Below are positions 24,222-31,846 of a DNA stretch of 64,000 nucleotides, piece by piece. Made by a program: the position numbers and the translations under genes. This DNA comes from DAOUBF01 sp034432795 (GTDB lineage: Bacteria > Chloroflexota > Anaerolineae > DSLN01). A model generated the notes under the pieces. It saw nothing but the letters and a program-made list of their open reading frames with translations. It was not told the origin of the DNA and did no database searches. The stretch lies in NCBI GenBank assembly GCA_034432795.1, contig DAOUBF010000078.1, forward strand, positions 141,464-205,463, given 5' to 3'. Position 1 is the first letter of the stretch. Each line of letters begins with the position of its first letter.

Positions 24222-25448
24222 TTAACATCCGGCGGTGGGGTCTGCTGGGTCCCCCGCGGCGCTCAGGGCGGCCGCTTCGGCCTGGGCCACCTCGGCAGGC
24301 AGGTGCGAAAGCTGAATCTCCGGCCCATCGCAGAAGAGCACGGCGCGCTCCAGCACGTTGCGCAGTTCGCGGATGTTGCCGGGCCAGCGATAGGCTTTGA
24401 GCGCGGCCATGGCGCGGGGGTGGACCGAGGTGATACGCTTGCCCATCTCGCGGCTGGCCTGCTCCAGGAAGGTGGCCACGAACAGGGGCAGGTCGGCGAC
24501 GCGCTCGCGCAGCGGCGGCAGGTGGAACTGTACCACGCTGAGGCGGTAATACAGGTCTTCGCGGAACTCCCCCGCCCGCACCGCCGCCGCCAGGTCGCGG
24601 TTGGTGGCGGCCATCAGCCGGATATTGACCCGCACCTCGCTGGTGCCTCCCACGCGCATCAACGTCTTGGTCTCCAACACGCGCAACAGCTTGGCCTGCA
24701 TCTCCAGCTTCATGCTGCCGATCTCGTCCAGAAACAGCGTGCCCCCGTCGGCCAGCTCAATCAGCCCTTTCTTCTGGCGCTTGGCGCCGGTAAAGGCGCC
24801 CGGCTCGTAGCCGAACAACTCGCTTTCCAGGAGTTGATCGGGGATGGCGGCGCAGTTGATGGCCATGAAGGCTTTGCCCGCACGTGGGCTGCGGGCGTGG
24901 ATCGTCCGCGCCAGGACCTCCTTGCCTGTGCCGCTTTCGCCGGTGATGAGCACACTGAGCGGCGTGGGGGCCACGCGCTCAAGTTGCTCGGCCAGGCGGC
25001 GCATGGCCGGCGTCTCGCCCACGATCCAGGCGTCACCACCGCTGCGGCCCTTCTGGCGCAATTGCTCCAGTTCCCGCCGCAGGGCCACCGACTCGGCAGC
25101 CTTGCTCAGATTGACCAGGAGTTCGGAGGTGTCAAAGGGCTTGGTCAGATAGTCAAAGGCGCCCAGCTTCATGGCCTGGACGGCGCTATGCACCGCGCCG
25201 AAGGCCGTCAGCACGATCACGGGCAGGTCGGCCCGCTGGCGGGTGATGCGTTCCAGGAGCGACAGGCCGTCCCCATCGGGCAGGGCCAGGTCCAGCAGCA
25301 GGATGTCCACATGGCGCGTTTCAAGCTGCTGCTCGGCCTGGGCCAGGGTGGTGGCGACCAGAGTCTCATAGCCTTCATCGGCCAGGATGCGCTCCAGGAA
25401 GGAGAGCAGGGTCGCTTCGTCGTCAACGATCAGGACAGTTGCGCTCAT
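24222..25448 (-). CDS. NtrC-type sigma-54 activator lacking a DNA-binding domain
   Basis: Receiver domain at residues 3-118 with D9/D10, D53 (LLDLALPD) and LTKPF. The AAA+ domain covers about 145-375, with Walker A GESGTGKE, GAFTGAKRQKKG (the sigma-54-contacting loop), Walker B GGTLFLDEIGS and the arginine finger region FREDLYYRL. After the AAA+ lid (YRWPGNIRELRNVLERAVLF) only about 30 residues remain, ending DPADPTAGC: the Fis-type helix-turn-helix of NtrC is absent. At 408 residues it is about 60 short of NtrC. The ATG overlaps the kinase stop by four bases. It should activate sigma-54 polymerase from solution, as FlgR of Helicobacter does. Confidence 0.93.
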   Translation of the reverse strand: MSATVLIVDDEATLLSFLERILADEGYETLVATTLAQAEQQLETRHVDILLLDLALPDGDGLSLLERITRQRADLPVIVLTAFGAVHSAVQAMKLGAFDYLTKPFDTSELLVNLSKAAESVALRRELEQLRQKGRSGGDAWIVGETPAMRRLAEQLERVAPTPLSVLITGESGTGKEVLARTIHARSPRAGKAFMAINCAAIPDQLLESELFGYEPGAFTGAKRQKKGLIELADGGTLFLDEIGSMKLEMQAKLLRVLETKTLMRVGGTSEVRVNIRLMAATNRDLAAAVRAGEFREDLYYRLSVVQFHLPPLRERVADLPLFVATFLEQASREMGKRITSVHPRAMAALKAYRWPGNIRELRNVLERAVLFCDGPEIQLSHLPAEVAQAEAAALSAAGDPADPTAGC

Positions 25449-27421
25449 CGCTCGGCAGCCGGGAGTGTAACGGTGAAAATTGTACCGACACCTTCCCAAC
25501 TGCGCAAGCTCAGGCTGCCGTTATGTTGGCCCACAATACGCCGGGCGATGGTCAGCCCCAGGCCGGTGCCCGTGCGCCGCGTGGTGAAGAAGGGGTCAAA
25601 GATGCGTTTCTGCACCGCCTCGGGGATGCCGGGGCCGGTGTCGGCCACCTCCACCTGGAGCATGGTCTCGGAGGCGCGTTTGAGGGTGATGGACAGGGTG
25701 CCGCCGTTGCTCATGGCCTGGATAGCGTTGGTGATCAGGTTGGTGAAGACCTGTTCCAGTTTGGGGCGGTCGCCCAGGCAGGGGGGTAGGTCGTTGGCGT
25801 AATTGCGCACGACCTGGATGCCCAGCCGATCCATCTCCCCGGCGCGCCGCGCCAGCACATCGTCCAGCACCTCGTGCAGGGGGCAAGGGGCTAGCCGAGG
25901 CTCTGAAGCACGCGCCACTGTGAGGATGTCGGCCAGGAGTTGGTTCAGGCGGCGGCTCTCGGCCAGGATCAGGGCGATGGACTCCTGGAGGGGGTCATCG
26001 GCGGGTAATTTGCCCGCGATGTACTGAACCCCGGCGCTGATCGCTGCCAGCGGGTTGCGGATCTCGTGGGCGAAAATGGCGGACATCTCCCCCAGGAAGG
26101 CCAGCCGGTCCAGGTCGCGATGCTGGTCCTCCAGCGCCCGCCGGTCGCTCAAATCCTGGATGAGGACGAGCGCCCCGTGCCCCGGCCCCCGCAGAGGCGC
26201 CGTCCCCAGCATGGCGGGCACCTCGTGCGCGTCGCGGGAGAGCAAGGTGACTTCCAGGCGCGTCCCCGAGGGCGTTCCGGCGAGCGCCGCCTGGATGGCC
26301 TCCGCCAGGTTCTGCCGGGCGACGAGCACATCACCGCTGGCCTGCCCGATCAACTCCTGAGGCTCATAGCCCAGGACGCGGGCGGCGGTGCGGTTACAGG
26401 CGCGGATCACCCCCTGTTGATCCAGCACGAGCACGCCATCATTGACCGCATCCAACAGCGCCTGGTTCAGCGCGGCCAGGTCATCGGCGCGCGCCGCCCG
26501 CTCCGCCTGCAGCGCTTCGCGGGCCATCCGGCCCAGCAGCGCCTCCAGTGCAGTGCCGATGGCGGCAAGCAGCGCGGCTGAGGCCAGGTCTGCGCCTGGC
26601 GAGCGCCGCCCAATGAACAGGAGGCCGGAGGTCAGGGGCAGCACCTGCCAGCCGGCCCAGCCGAGAGCGCTGAGCGCCTCCAGCCAGGCGGGCGATGGGG
26701 AGATTGAAGATGGGGGATTGGACCCAGAACCCACCGCTGGCGCCTCCTGCTGCAATTCGCACGTGGGCGGGAGCATGGAAGCCAGTCCCACTGCTGCCCG
26801 CAGAGGGAGGGCGGCGACTGAATGCCTGCCGTCCTCCGCTCTCTGTCCTCCGTCATGGTACAGCGCCACCGCGTCCGCGCCGCAGATCGTGGCGATCAGG
26901 TGGAGCGCCCGCTTCAGGTCGCCCTCAGGCGTGAGCGCGGGGCCGGCGGCCAGGGCCATGAGCGCGGCCAGCGTAGTGAGTTGCTCGTCCACGCGGGCCA
27001 GGGCCTGTTCCAGGCGGCGCGAGGCGGTCAGGTCGCGGGCGACGATAAGCGCTGGCCCCTCGGCGGCCACCAGGGTCAGGCGCACATCCACGCGCACCGG
27101 GCCGCGCTCCGTGCGCGTGCGCAAGGACACATTGCGGAAGGCGCGGCTGGTGCCGGGCGTAAGCTGGGTCAGCAGGGATAGGGGCACCGTTTGCGCGAAC
27201 AGGTCACTCAGGGATAACTGGCGCAGTTCAGCCAGCGTGTGGCCGGTCAATTCAACGGCGCTGCTGTTGGCATCCAGGACCTGGCCCGTGCGGGGGTCCA
27301 CGCTGAAAACAGCGTCTTCGCTGAGTTGCAACAGGTGCGCCAGGCCGGTGCCGTCGCGCTCGCGGCCCAGCAGGGTGGCCCATAGGGCGCGAAGCGGAGA
27401 CTCTGGAAGAGCACGCGCCAT
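25445..27421 (-). CDS. PAS/GAF histidine kinase of the sigma-54 operon
   Basis: This soluble 658-residue kinase has an N-terminal PAS domain (about residues 28-130), a GAF-like region (about 150-310), a second PAS (about 325-430), HisKA with FAHEIRNPLAAISAGVQYI and an ATPase domain with NLITNAIQAMSNGG, VADTGPGIP and GTGLGLTIARRI. This is the NtrB/AtoS type. The GAF-like region contains two stretches (GGQRAEDGRHS and GSGSNPPSSISPSP) encoded by sequence resembling the intergenic heptad and other repeats. It lies between rpoN (12-base gap) and the activator (4-base overlap), so it is the dedicated kinase of that activator. Confidence 0.93.
   Translation of the reverse strand: MARALPESPLRALWATLLGRERDGTGLAHLLQLSEDAVFSVDPRTGQVLDANSSAVELTGHTLAELRQLSLSDLFAQTVPLSLLTQLTPGTSRAFRNVSLRTRTERGPVRVDVRLTLVAAEGPALIVARDLTASRRLEQALARVDEQLTTLAALMALAAGPALTPEGDLKRALHLIATICGADAVALYHDGGQRAEDGRHSVAALPLRAAVGLASMLPPTCELQQEAPAVGSGSNPPSSISPSPAWLEALSALGWAGWQVLPLTSGLLFIGRRSPGADLASAALLAAIGTALEALLGRMAREALQAERAARADDLAALNQALLDAVNDGVLVLDQQGVIRACNRTAARVLGYEPQELIGQASGDVLVARQNLAEAIQAALAGTPSGTRLEVTLLSRDAHEVPAMLGTAPLRGPGHGALVLIQDLSDRRALEDQHRDLDRLAFLGEMSAIFAHEIRNPLAAISAGVQYIAGKLPADDPLQESIALILAESRRLNQLLADILTVARASEPRLAPCPLHEVLDDVLARRAGEMDRLGIQVVRNYANDLPPCLGDRPKLEQVFTNLITNAIQAMSNGGTLSITLKRASETMLQVEVADTGPGIPEAVQKRIFDPFFTTRRTGTGLGLTIARRIVGQHNGSLSLRSWEGVGTIFTVTLPAAER
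26831..26858 (-). repeat. Heptanucleotide repeat inside a kinase gene
   Basis: GTCCTCC-GCTCTCT-GTCCTCC-GTCATGG reads as four seven-base units like the intergenic arrays at 41374-41400 and 52831-52858. The reading frame is kept. Confidence 0.65.
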
Positions 27422-27433
27422 TTCCTTGCCCCC

Positions 27434-28852
27434 TTAGTCTGTCGCCCCTTGTCCGTCGGCTATTTTGCGCAGCGGCGCGGGCAGGATACCCAATGCGCTA
27501 CGATACTTGGCGACCGTGCGGCGGGCGATGGAGTACCCCAGCGCCCTCAACTGTTGGGCGATCTGGTCATCGCTGAGCGGTTCAGTCTCCTGGGCAATGA
27601 TGGATTGGATCACGTCTTTGGTGGCGACGCTGTGGTCAAACAGGCGCGCGAGCGGCACAATCTGGCCGGAGGGCAGGGCGATGGTTTTACCGGCGACGGC
27701 GCGGCTGATGGTGGATTCGTGCAGGCCGAGGATGTCGGCGACCTGGGCGCGGGTGAGCGGGCGCAAGTAGCGGTCGCCCTTGAGGAAATAATCGTGCTGG
27801 ATCTCCATCAGGACGGCGGCAATGCGGTGCAGGGTCTGGCGGCGCTGGTTGAGGCACTTGATGAACAGGCTGGCGCGTTCCGCCAGCCTGACGCAACGTT
27901 CTACGCCGGCGATCTCATGCGCCTCCACCTGCGTGCTCTTGGCGACCGCCCGGAACGCCGGGTTAACGCGGAACCACTCGCCGCCGATGCTGAAGACCTC
28001 GGCCGCCAGCGAGCCATCCCAGTCAATGTACACAGCGATGTCGGGGACGCCGTAGCGGGCGCTATCGCCCACGTGCGGCTCCGTCCCCCGGCCCCAGTAG
28101 GCCAGGGCGGGGTAGGGCGTCAGGTTGGAGCGGATAAAGCGGATGGCGGTGCTCACTTCGCGCCGGCGCAGCCCCAGGCGGGCCGCCAGCGCGTCTTCCG
28201 CCCGCCTCGTCAACAGGTCCCAGCCCTCTTGCAACAGCAGGCGGGGGATGGTCACGTCGTGGCCGCGCTCCGCCAGGCTGGCGAGTTGCAGCAGCAAGCA
28301 TTCGCGCACGTTGCGGGCGGCAATGCCGGGCGGCTCCAGGGACTGCAAGGCGGACAGGACGGCCTGGAAGCGCTCCGGCGTGTACCCCCAACGCTGGGCC
28401 TGGGCTTCTATGTCCTCCGGCAGGTAGCCGCGCTCGTCCAGGCTCTCAATCAGCAGGCTGGCCAGGGGCAGGTCCTCGGAGGCCAGCAGGGGGCGGATCT
28501 GCTGCATGAGGTCGTCGCGCAGGGAGGGCGGCTGGGGCAGGTCAGCCGCCCAATTCTCGTCGCTTTCGTCATCGCGGCGGGCAGAGGCATAGGAGGGCCA
28601 CTCCACCTCATAAAGCCGTCGTCCCAGGCGGGCCTGCAGGCAGGTGGGACAGATGGGGGTGGTGAGCCGTGCGCCGCAGCCCCTGCAGCGCACCGCCTCC
28701 ACGCGCTCCAGGGCCGGGTTCTCGGCCAGTTCCGCCGAGATGGCTTCCTCCAGTTCCAACGCGGACAGGCCCAGGAGGTGGGTGGTCACCACCAGGTGTG
28801 TGGTGACCTGGGGCCGGGTCTCCAGGTATAAGGTATTCAAGGGATTATCCAA
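27434..28852 (-). CDS. rpoN: RNA polymerase sigma-54 factor with an inserted zinc ribbon
   Basis: Sigma-54 directs polymerase to -24/-12 promoters and needs an AAA+ activator. Region I survives as a short helix pair (LLGLSALELEEAISAELAENPALE). Then comes an unusual CRGC-x8-CPTC zinc ribbon at residues 56-71. The core-binding domain (LRDDLMQQIRP, LIESLDERGYL, SLEPPGIAARNVRECLLLQL), the helix-turn-helix LTRAQVADILGLHESTISRAV and the RpoN box ARRTVAKYR are all present. Region I lacks the glutamine richness of proteobacterial RpoN. The start is a TTG at 28850-28852 lying next to a dispersed repeat half, with GAGGG about ten bases upstream. It is the first gene of the sigma-54, kinase, activator operon. 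Confidence 0.94.
   Translation of the reverse strand: MDNPLNTLYLETRPQVTTHLVVTTHLLGLSALELEEAISAELAENPALERVEAVRCRGCGARLTTPICPTCLQARLGRRLYEVEWPSYASARRDDESDENWAADLPQPPSLRDDLMQQIRPLLASEDLPLASLLIESLDERGYLPEDIEAQAQRWGYTPERFQAVLSALQSLEPPGIAARNVRECLLLQLASLAERGHDVTIPRLLLQEGWDLLTRRAEDALAARLGLRRREVSTAIRFIRSNLTPYPALAYWGRGTEPHVGDSARYGVPDIAVYIDWDGSLAAEVFSIGGEWFRVNPAFRAVAKSTQVEAHEIAGVERCVRLAERASLFIKCLNQRRQTLHRIAAVLMEIQHDYFLKGDRYLRPLTRAQVADILGLHESTISRAVAGKTIALPSGQIVPLARLFDHSVATKDVIQSIIAQETEPLSDDQIAQQLRALGYSIARRTVAKYRSALGILPAPLRKIADGQGATD
28830..28850 (+). repeat. Partial dispersed repeat at the rpoN start
   Basis: AAGGTATTCAAGGGATTATCC is a diverged head of the dispersed repeat. On the minus strand it encodes residues 2-8 of RpoN, immediately after the TTG start. 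Confidence 0.5.
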
Positions 28853-28947
28853 ATGTCAGCCCTCAGCGATCCGCTTTGACGACGTGTGCCCCAGGACGAC
28901 GATTCGTCATTCGCCCTGGATGCTAAGCATGGATCGCCGATAGCCAT

Positions 28948-28976
28948 AGAATAGCACAGCCGCCGCGATGGGGCAA
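28948..28976 (-). promoter_or_regulatory. Candidate sigma-70 promoter of the rpoN operon
   Basis: Minus-strand TTGCCC (28971-28976) and TATTCT (28948-28953) are 17 bases apart, with four of six matches in each box. It lies 96 bases before the TTG start. Confidence 0.45.
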
Positions 28977-29028
28977 GTGGTTATACCCTGGTGGATGAGA
29001 TGCAAGAAGTGTGCCAGGAGGTCAGCCG

Positions 29029-30861
29029 TCACAGCTCTGGCGAGCGCGTGGCGATGCGCTCCTGAACCAGCGCGATGAATTCGGCCACCGGCATGTTATC
29101 CCGGCGCTGCCCATCGCGCCGGCGCAACGAGACCGTGCCGTTCGTGACCTCCTGCTCGCCCACGACGAGCATGTAGGGCACCTTCATCAACTGCGCCTTG
29201 CGGATCTTCGCGTTCATGCGCTCCGGGTCCAGGTCCACCTCGGCGCGGATGCCCGCCTCGCGCAGGCGTTGCCCCAGTTGCACGGCATAGTCGTTCTGCG
29301 AGTCCGTGATGGGGATGACGCGCACCTGCTCCGGCGAGAGCCAGACGGGGAAATTGCCCGCGTAGTGCTCCAGCAGGAAGCCGACCAGGCGCTCATGCGT
29401 GCTCAGGGGCGCCCGATGGATGCACAGCGGCGTCTCCTCCCGTCCCTCGCGGTTCGTGAACGTCAGGTTGAAGCGCGCAGGCACGGCGAAATCCACCTGG
29501 TTCGTCGCCAGCGTGAACTCCTTGCCGATGGCGCTCCAGATCTGCACGTCAATCTTCGGTCCGTAGAAGGCCGCCTCGTCGGGCACCTCCACAAAGGGCA
29601 CGCCGCCGTTGCGCATGGCGCTACGCACCATCTCCTCCGTCTTCAGCCACAGCCGCTCGTTATCCACATACTTCTTGCCCAGGCCGCGCTTGTGGTGCGT
29701 GCTCAGCCGCATCACGTAGCGGTCCAGCCCGAACAGGCGGAAGTACTCCAGATAGAGGGAGACGACGTTGAGGAACTCCTGTTCAAATTGCTCCTCGGCG
29801 CAGTAGATGTGTGCGTCGTTCATCTGCATGGAGCGCACGCGCAGCAGGCCGAACAGTTCGCCCGCTTTCTCATAGCGGTAGCACGTGCCGTATTCGGCCA
29901 GCCGCAGCGGCAGGTCGCGGTAGCTGCGCGGCTTGCTGGCGAAGATTTTATGATGGAAGGGGCAGTTCATGGGCTTGATGTAATAGCGCACGCCTTCCAG
30001 TTCCATTGGCGGGTACATGCTCTCGGCGTAATAGGGCAGGTGGCCGCTGCGCAGGAAGAGCGCCTCCTTCGTGATGTGGGGCGTGCGCACGCGCTGGTAG
30101 CCGGCCTTATACTCCATCTCCTTGGCGAGTTTCTCCAGTTCCTCAATGATGATGGCGCCACGCGGCAGCCAGAGCGGCAGGCCCGGCCCCACCTCCTCGT
30201 CAAACATGAAGATCTCCAGGTCCTTGCCCAGCTTGCGGTGATCGCGCTTCTTGGCCTCTTCCAGCCTATGCAGGTACTGCTCCAATTCCTGCCGGTTGCG
30301 CCAGGCCGTGCCGTAGATGCGCTGGAGCATGGGCCTGTTCTCGTCGCCGCGCCAGTAGGCTCCGGCGACGCTGAGCAGCTTGAAGGCGTCGGGCGGAATC
30401 TGGCCGGTGTGCTCCAGGTGCGGCCCGCGACACAGGTCCTCAAAGCCATCGTGGCGGTACGTGCTGATGACGGGCCGCTCGTCCGTCTCGTTGCCGTACT
30501 CATCACTTCCGCCCTGGGCCAGGCCCTCAATCAACTCCAGCTTATACGGCTGGTCCTTGAACAGTTCACGCGCCTCTTCCGCGCTGACCTGGCGGTAGAT
30601 AAACGGGTATTTACCGGCGATGATCTGGCGCATGCGCTTCTCAATCTTCTCCAGGTCTTCGGGCGTAAACGTGCGCGGGCGGCCCTGCTCGTCCTTGCCC
30701 AGGTCAAAGTCGTAGTAAAAGCCGTTTTCAATCGGCGGCCCGATGGCGATCTTGGCCTCCGGGTAAAGCTCAAGCACGGCCTGGGCCATGACATGCGCCG
30801 CCGAGTGGCGCAGCCGATACAGGAAGTCATCCTGCCCGTTTGACGGATAATTGTTCCCCAT
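29029..30861 (-). CDS. thrS: Threonyl-tRNA synthetase, form without the TGS domain
   Basis: Class II synthetase that charges tRNA-Thr. The editing domain begins at once (HSAAHVMAQAVLELYPEAKIAIGPPIENGFYYDF). The catalytic core has MNCPFHHKIF (zinc cysteine), RLAEYGTCYRYEKAGEL, and motif 3 in the LCIHRAPLSTHERLVGFLLEHY region. The anticodon-binding domain ends the protein. At 610 residues it lacks the 60-residue N-terminal TGS domain of the long form. The start at 30861 (MGNNY) has AGGAGG at seven bases; an ATG at 30867 abuts the same site. Expression is controlled by the T-box leader upstream. Confidence 0.95.
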   Translation of the reverse strand: MGNNYPSNGQDDFLYRLRHSAAHVMAQAVLELYPEAKIAIGPPIENGFYYDFDLGKDEQGRPRTFTPEDLEKIEKRMRQIIAGKYPFIYRQVSAEEARELFKDQPYKLELIEGLAQGGSDEYGNETDERPVISTYRHDGFEDLCRGPHLEHTGQIPPDAFKLLSVAGAYWRGDENRPMLQRIYGTAWRNRQELEQYLHRLEEAKKRDHRKLGKDLEIFMFDEEVGPGLPLWLPRGAIIIEELEKLAKEMEYKAGYQRVRTPHITKEALFLRSGHLPYYAESMYPPMELEGVRYYIKPMNCPFHHKIFASKPRSYRDLPLRLAEYGTCYRYEKAGELFGLLRVRSMQMNDAHIYCAEEQFEQEFLNVVSLYLEYFRLFGLDRYVMRLSTHHKRGLGKKYVDNERLWLKTEEMVRSAMRNGGVPFVEVPDEAAFYGPKIDVQIWSAIGKEFTLATNQVDFAVPARFNLTFTNREGREETPLCIHRAPLSTHERLVGFLLEHYAGNFPVWLSPEQVRVIPITDSQNDYAVQLGQRLREAGIRAEVDLDPERMNAKIRKAQLMKVPYMLVVGEQEVTNGTVSLRRRDGQRRDNMPVAEFIALVQERIATRSPEL

Positions 30862-30884
30862 TGTCATCCCTCCTGAACAAGGTC

Positions 30885-31149
30885 TAAACAAGAAGCCCCT
30901 TGCCGATTGGGGCGAAGGGGCTTCGCGGTTCCACCCAACTTACTCATCCACCCAAAACGCGATGGATGAGCATCTCTTAGGCCGCTAACGGAGCCAGCCG
31001 GGGCGCCATACTCTCCTGACGGATTTGAGGCGCCCGCTCGCGGGGGGTTTTCCGTGGGTATCCACGAGGTGGGCTTTCAGCCACTGACCCACCCTCTCTG
31101 GCGCTTCCACACCACGTACTCGTCCCGGTCAACGCTTTGCGCTATGGCA
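30885..31149 (-). promoter_or_regulatory. T-box riboswitch of thrS
   Basis: The minus strand carries the T-box sequence AAGTTGGGTGGAACCGCG (30924-30941), identical to the consensus. It is followed by a terminator stem GAAGCCCCTT/AAGGGGCTTC (30892-30901 with 30915-30924) and TTGTTT. Upstream, stem I shows an AGTA loop E segment, a CAGAGAGGG AG-bulge, a GGTGGG/CCCACC apical stem and a GGATACCCACGG specifier loop. ACC at 31057-31059 is the likely threonine specifier. Uncharged tRNA-Thr should stabilise the antiterminator and allow thrS transcription. Confidence 0.93.
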
Positions 31150-31155
31150 AACAAA

Positions 31156-31184
31156 ATTATACCACAGCCTGTCGCTTTCGTCCA
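31156..31184 (-). promoter_or_regulatory. Promoter of the thrS T-box transcript
   Basis: TATAAT at 31156-31161 is perfect; TGGACG at 31179-31184 matches four of six -35 positions at a 17-base spacing. Transcription would start at the 5' edge of stem I. Confidence 0.7.
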
Positions 31185-31189
31185 GGGGC

Positions 31190-31305
31190 TTAGAGCCGTT
31201 TGGTGGCGTTGTAGTATTTGTCCGGCTTCAGGTGGGGGTACATCGTCTGGAAGTTGCCCACGTCCTGCTGGAGGGCGACCTTAGTCACATGGCTGCTCAG
31301 CCTGT
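31190..31305 (-). pseudogene. C-terminal gene fragment after the EthD gene
   Basis: A minus-strand frame downstream of and slightly overlapping the EthD stop reads VTKVALQQDVGNFQTMYPHL and then KPDKYYNATKRL before a TAA at 31190-31192. The composition looks like a real protein end, but there is no good start codon with a ribosome site and only about 40 residues. I take it as a relic; the family is not recognised. Confidence 0.45.
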
Positions 31306-31661
31306 CAACCGCCAGCCTGGGTTGGCTTCTCCGCACCCTGACCGGCGACCTCGGAAATGACCTCCTCGGAGATCAGAAATAGCGGATCGGCGATGCGCTC
31401 CAGCGATTTGGCCAGTTGGGCCTGATAATCCGGATTGAAGAAGGCTCTCTCAAAGGTCTCCATGTCCGGGAAATAGGCCTCGGTCATGTAACGGTAGGGC
31501 GCCTGCTCTTGCCGCCAGGCGCGCGTGATGACGTAGAAGTCGCTTTTCAGGATGCCCGGAATGGACATGTTCGCCCTCTGGTGCGTGGTTGTGCGCCAGC
31601 GGATGAACTCCTCATGATCGGCGCCAGGCGGTAAGTTATATAGAACAGTGAGTTTAATCAT
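31305..31661 (-). CDS. EthD-domain protein
   Basis: A 118-residue alpha/beta-barrel dimer of the EthD/ABM type: MIKLTVLYNLPPGADHEEF opens strand 1, with a WRTTTHQRAN histidine helix, YRYMTEAYFPDMETFERAF and a C-terminal charged tail. EthD proteins accompany degradative oxygenases or act as small lyases; the function here is unknown. The start at 31661 has GGAGGA eight bases upstream. It is the last gene on the minus-strand side of the hydantoinase island, followed by a gene relic. Confidence 0.82.
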   Translation of the reverse strand: MIKLTVLYNLPPGADHEEFIRWRTTTHQRANMSIPGILKSDFYVITRAWRQEQAPYRYMTEAYFPDMETFERAFFNPDYQAQLAKSLERIADPLFLISEEVISEVAGQGAEKPTQAGG

Positions 31662-31709
31662 GGTAGGATTCCTCCCGCGTTTCTGAGAGACTCCGCAGAT
31701 CACAGATTT

Positions 31710-31845
31710 ACCCCCCACCCCAGCCCTCCCCACACTGGGGGGAGGGGCAGGGAGGGGGTGATACTTCAATGTCACCCCTTCACTGTGCTCAGGGTCAGGG
31801 CTGCAGCACCTCGTTGCGTTCGCTCAGAATGACAGGGCATTGGCT
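31710..31845. repeat. C/G-rich repeat and TCATTCTGAGCG-type repeat
   Basis: A C/G-rich block (31710-31758) is followed by a GTTCGCTCAGAATGACA segment (about 31814-31834). The latter resembles the repeats at 55630-55720 and 58110-58205. Confidence 0.65.
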
Positions 31846-31846
31846 C

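Noticed and set aside
28830..28852. RpoN start further upstream
   Set aside because: No in-frame start with a ribosome site was found upstream, and the TTG gives the expected short lead before region I.
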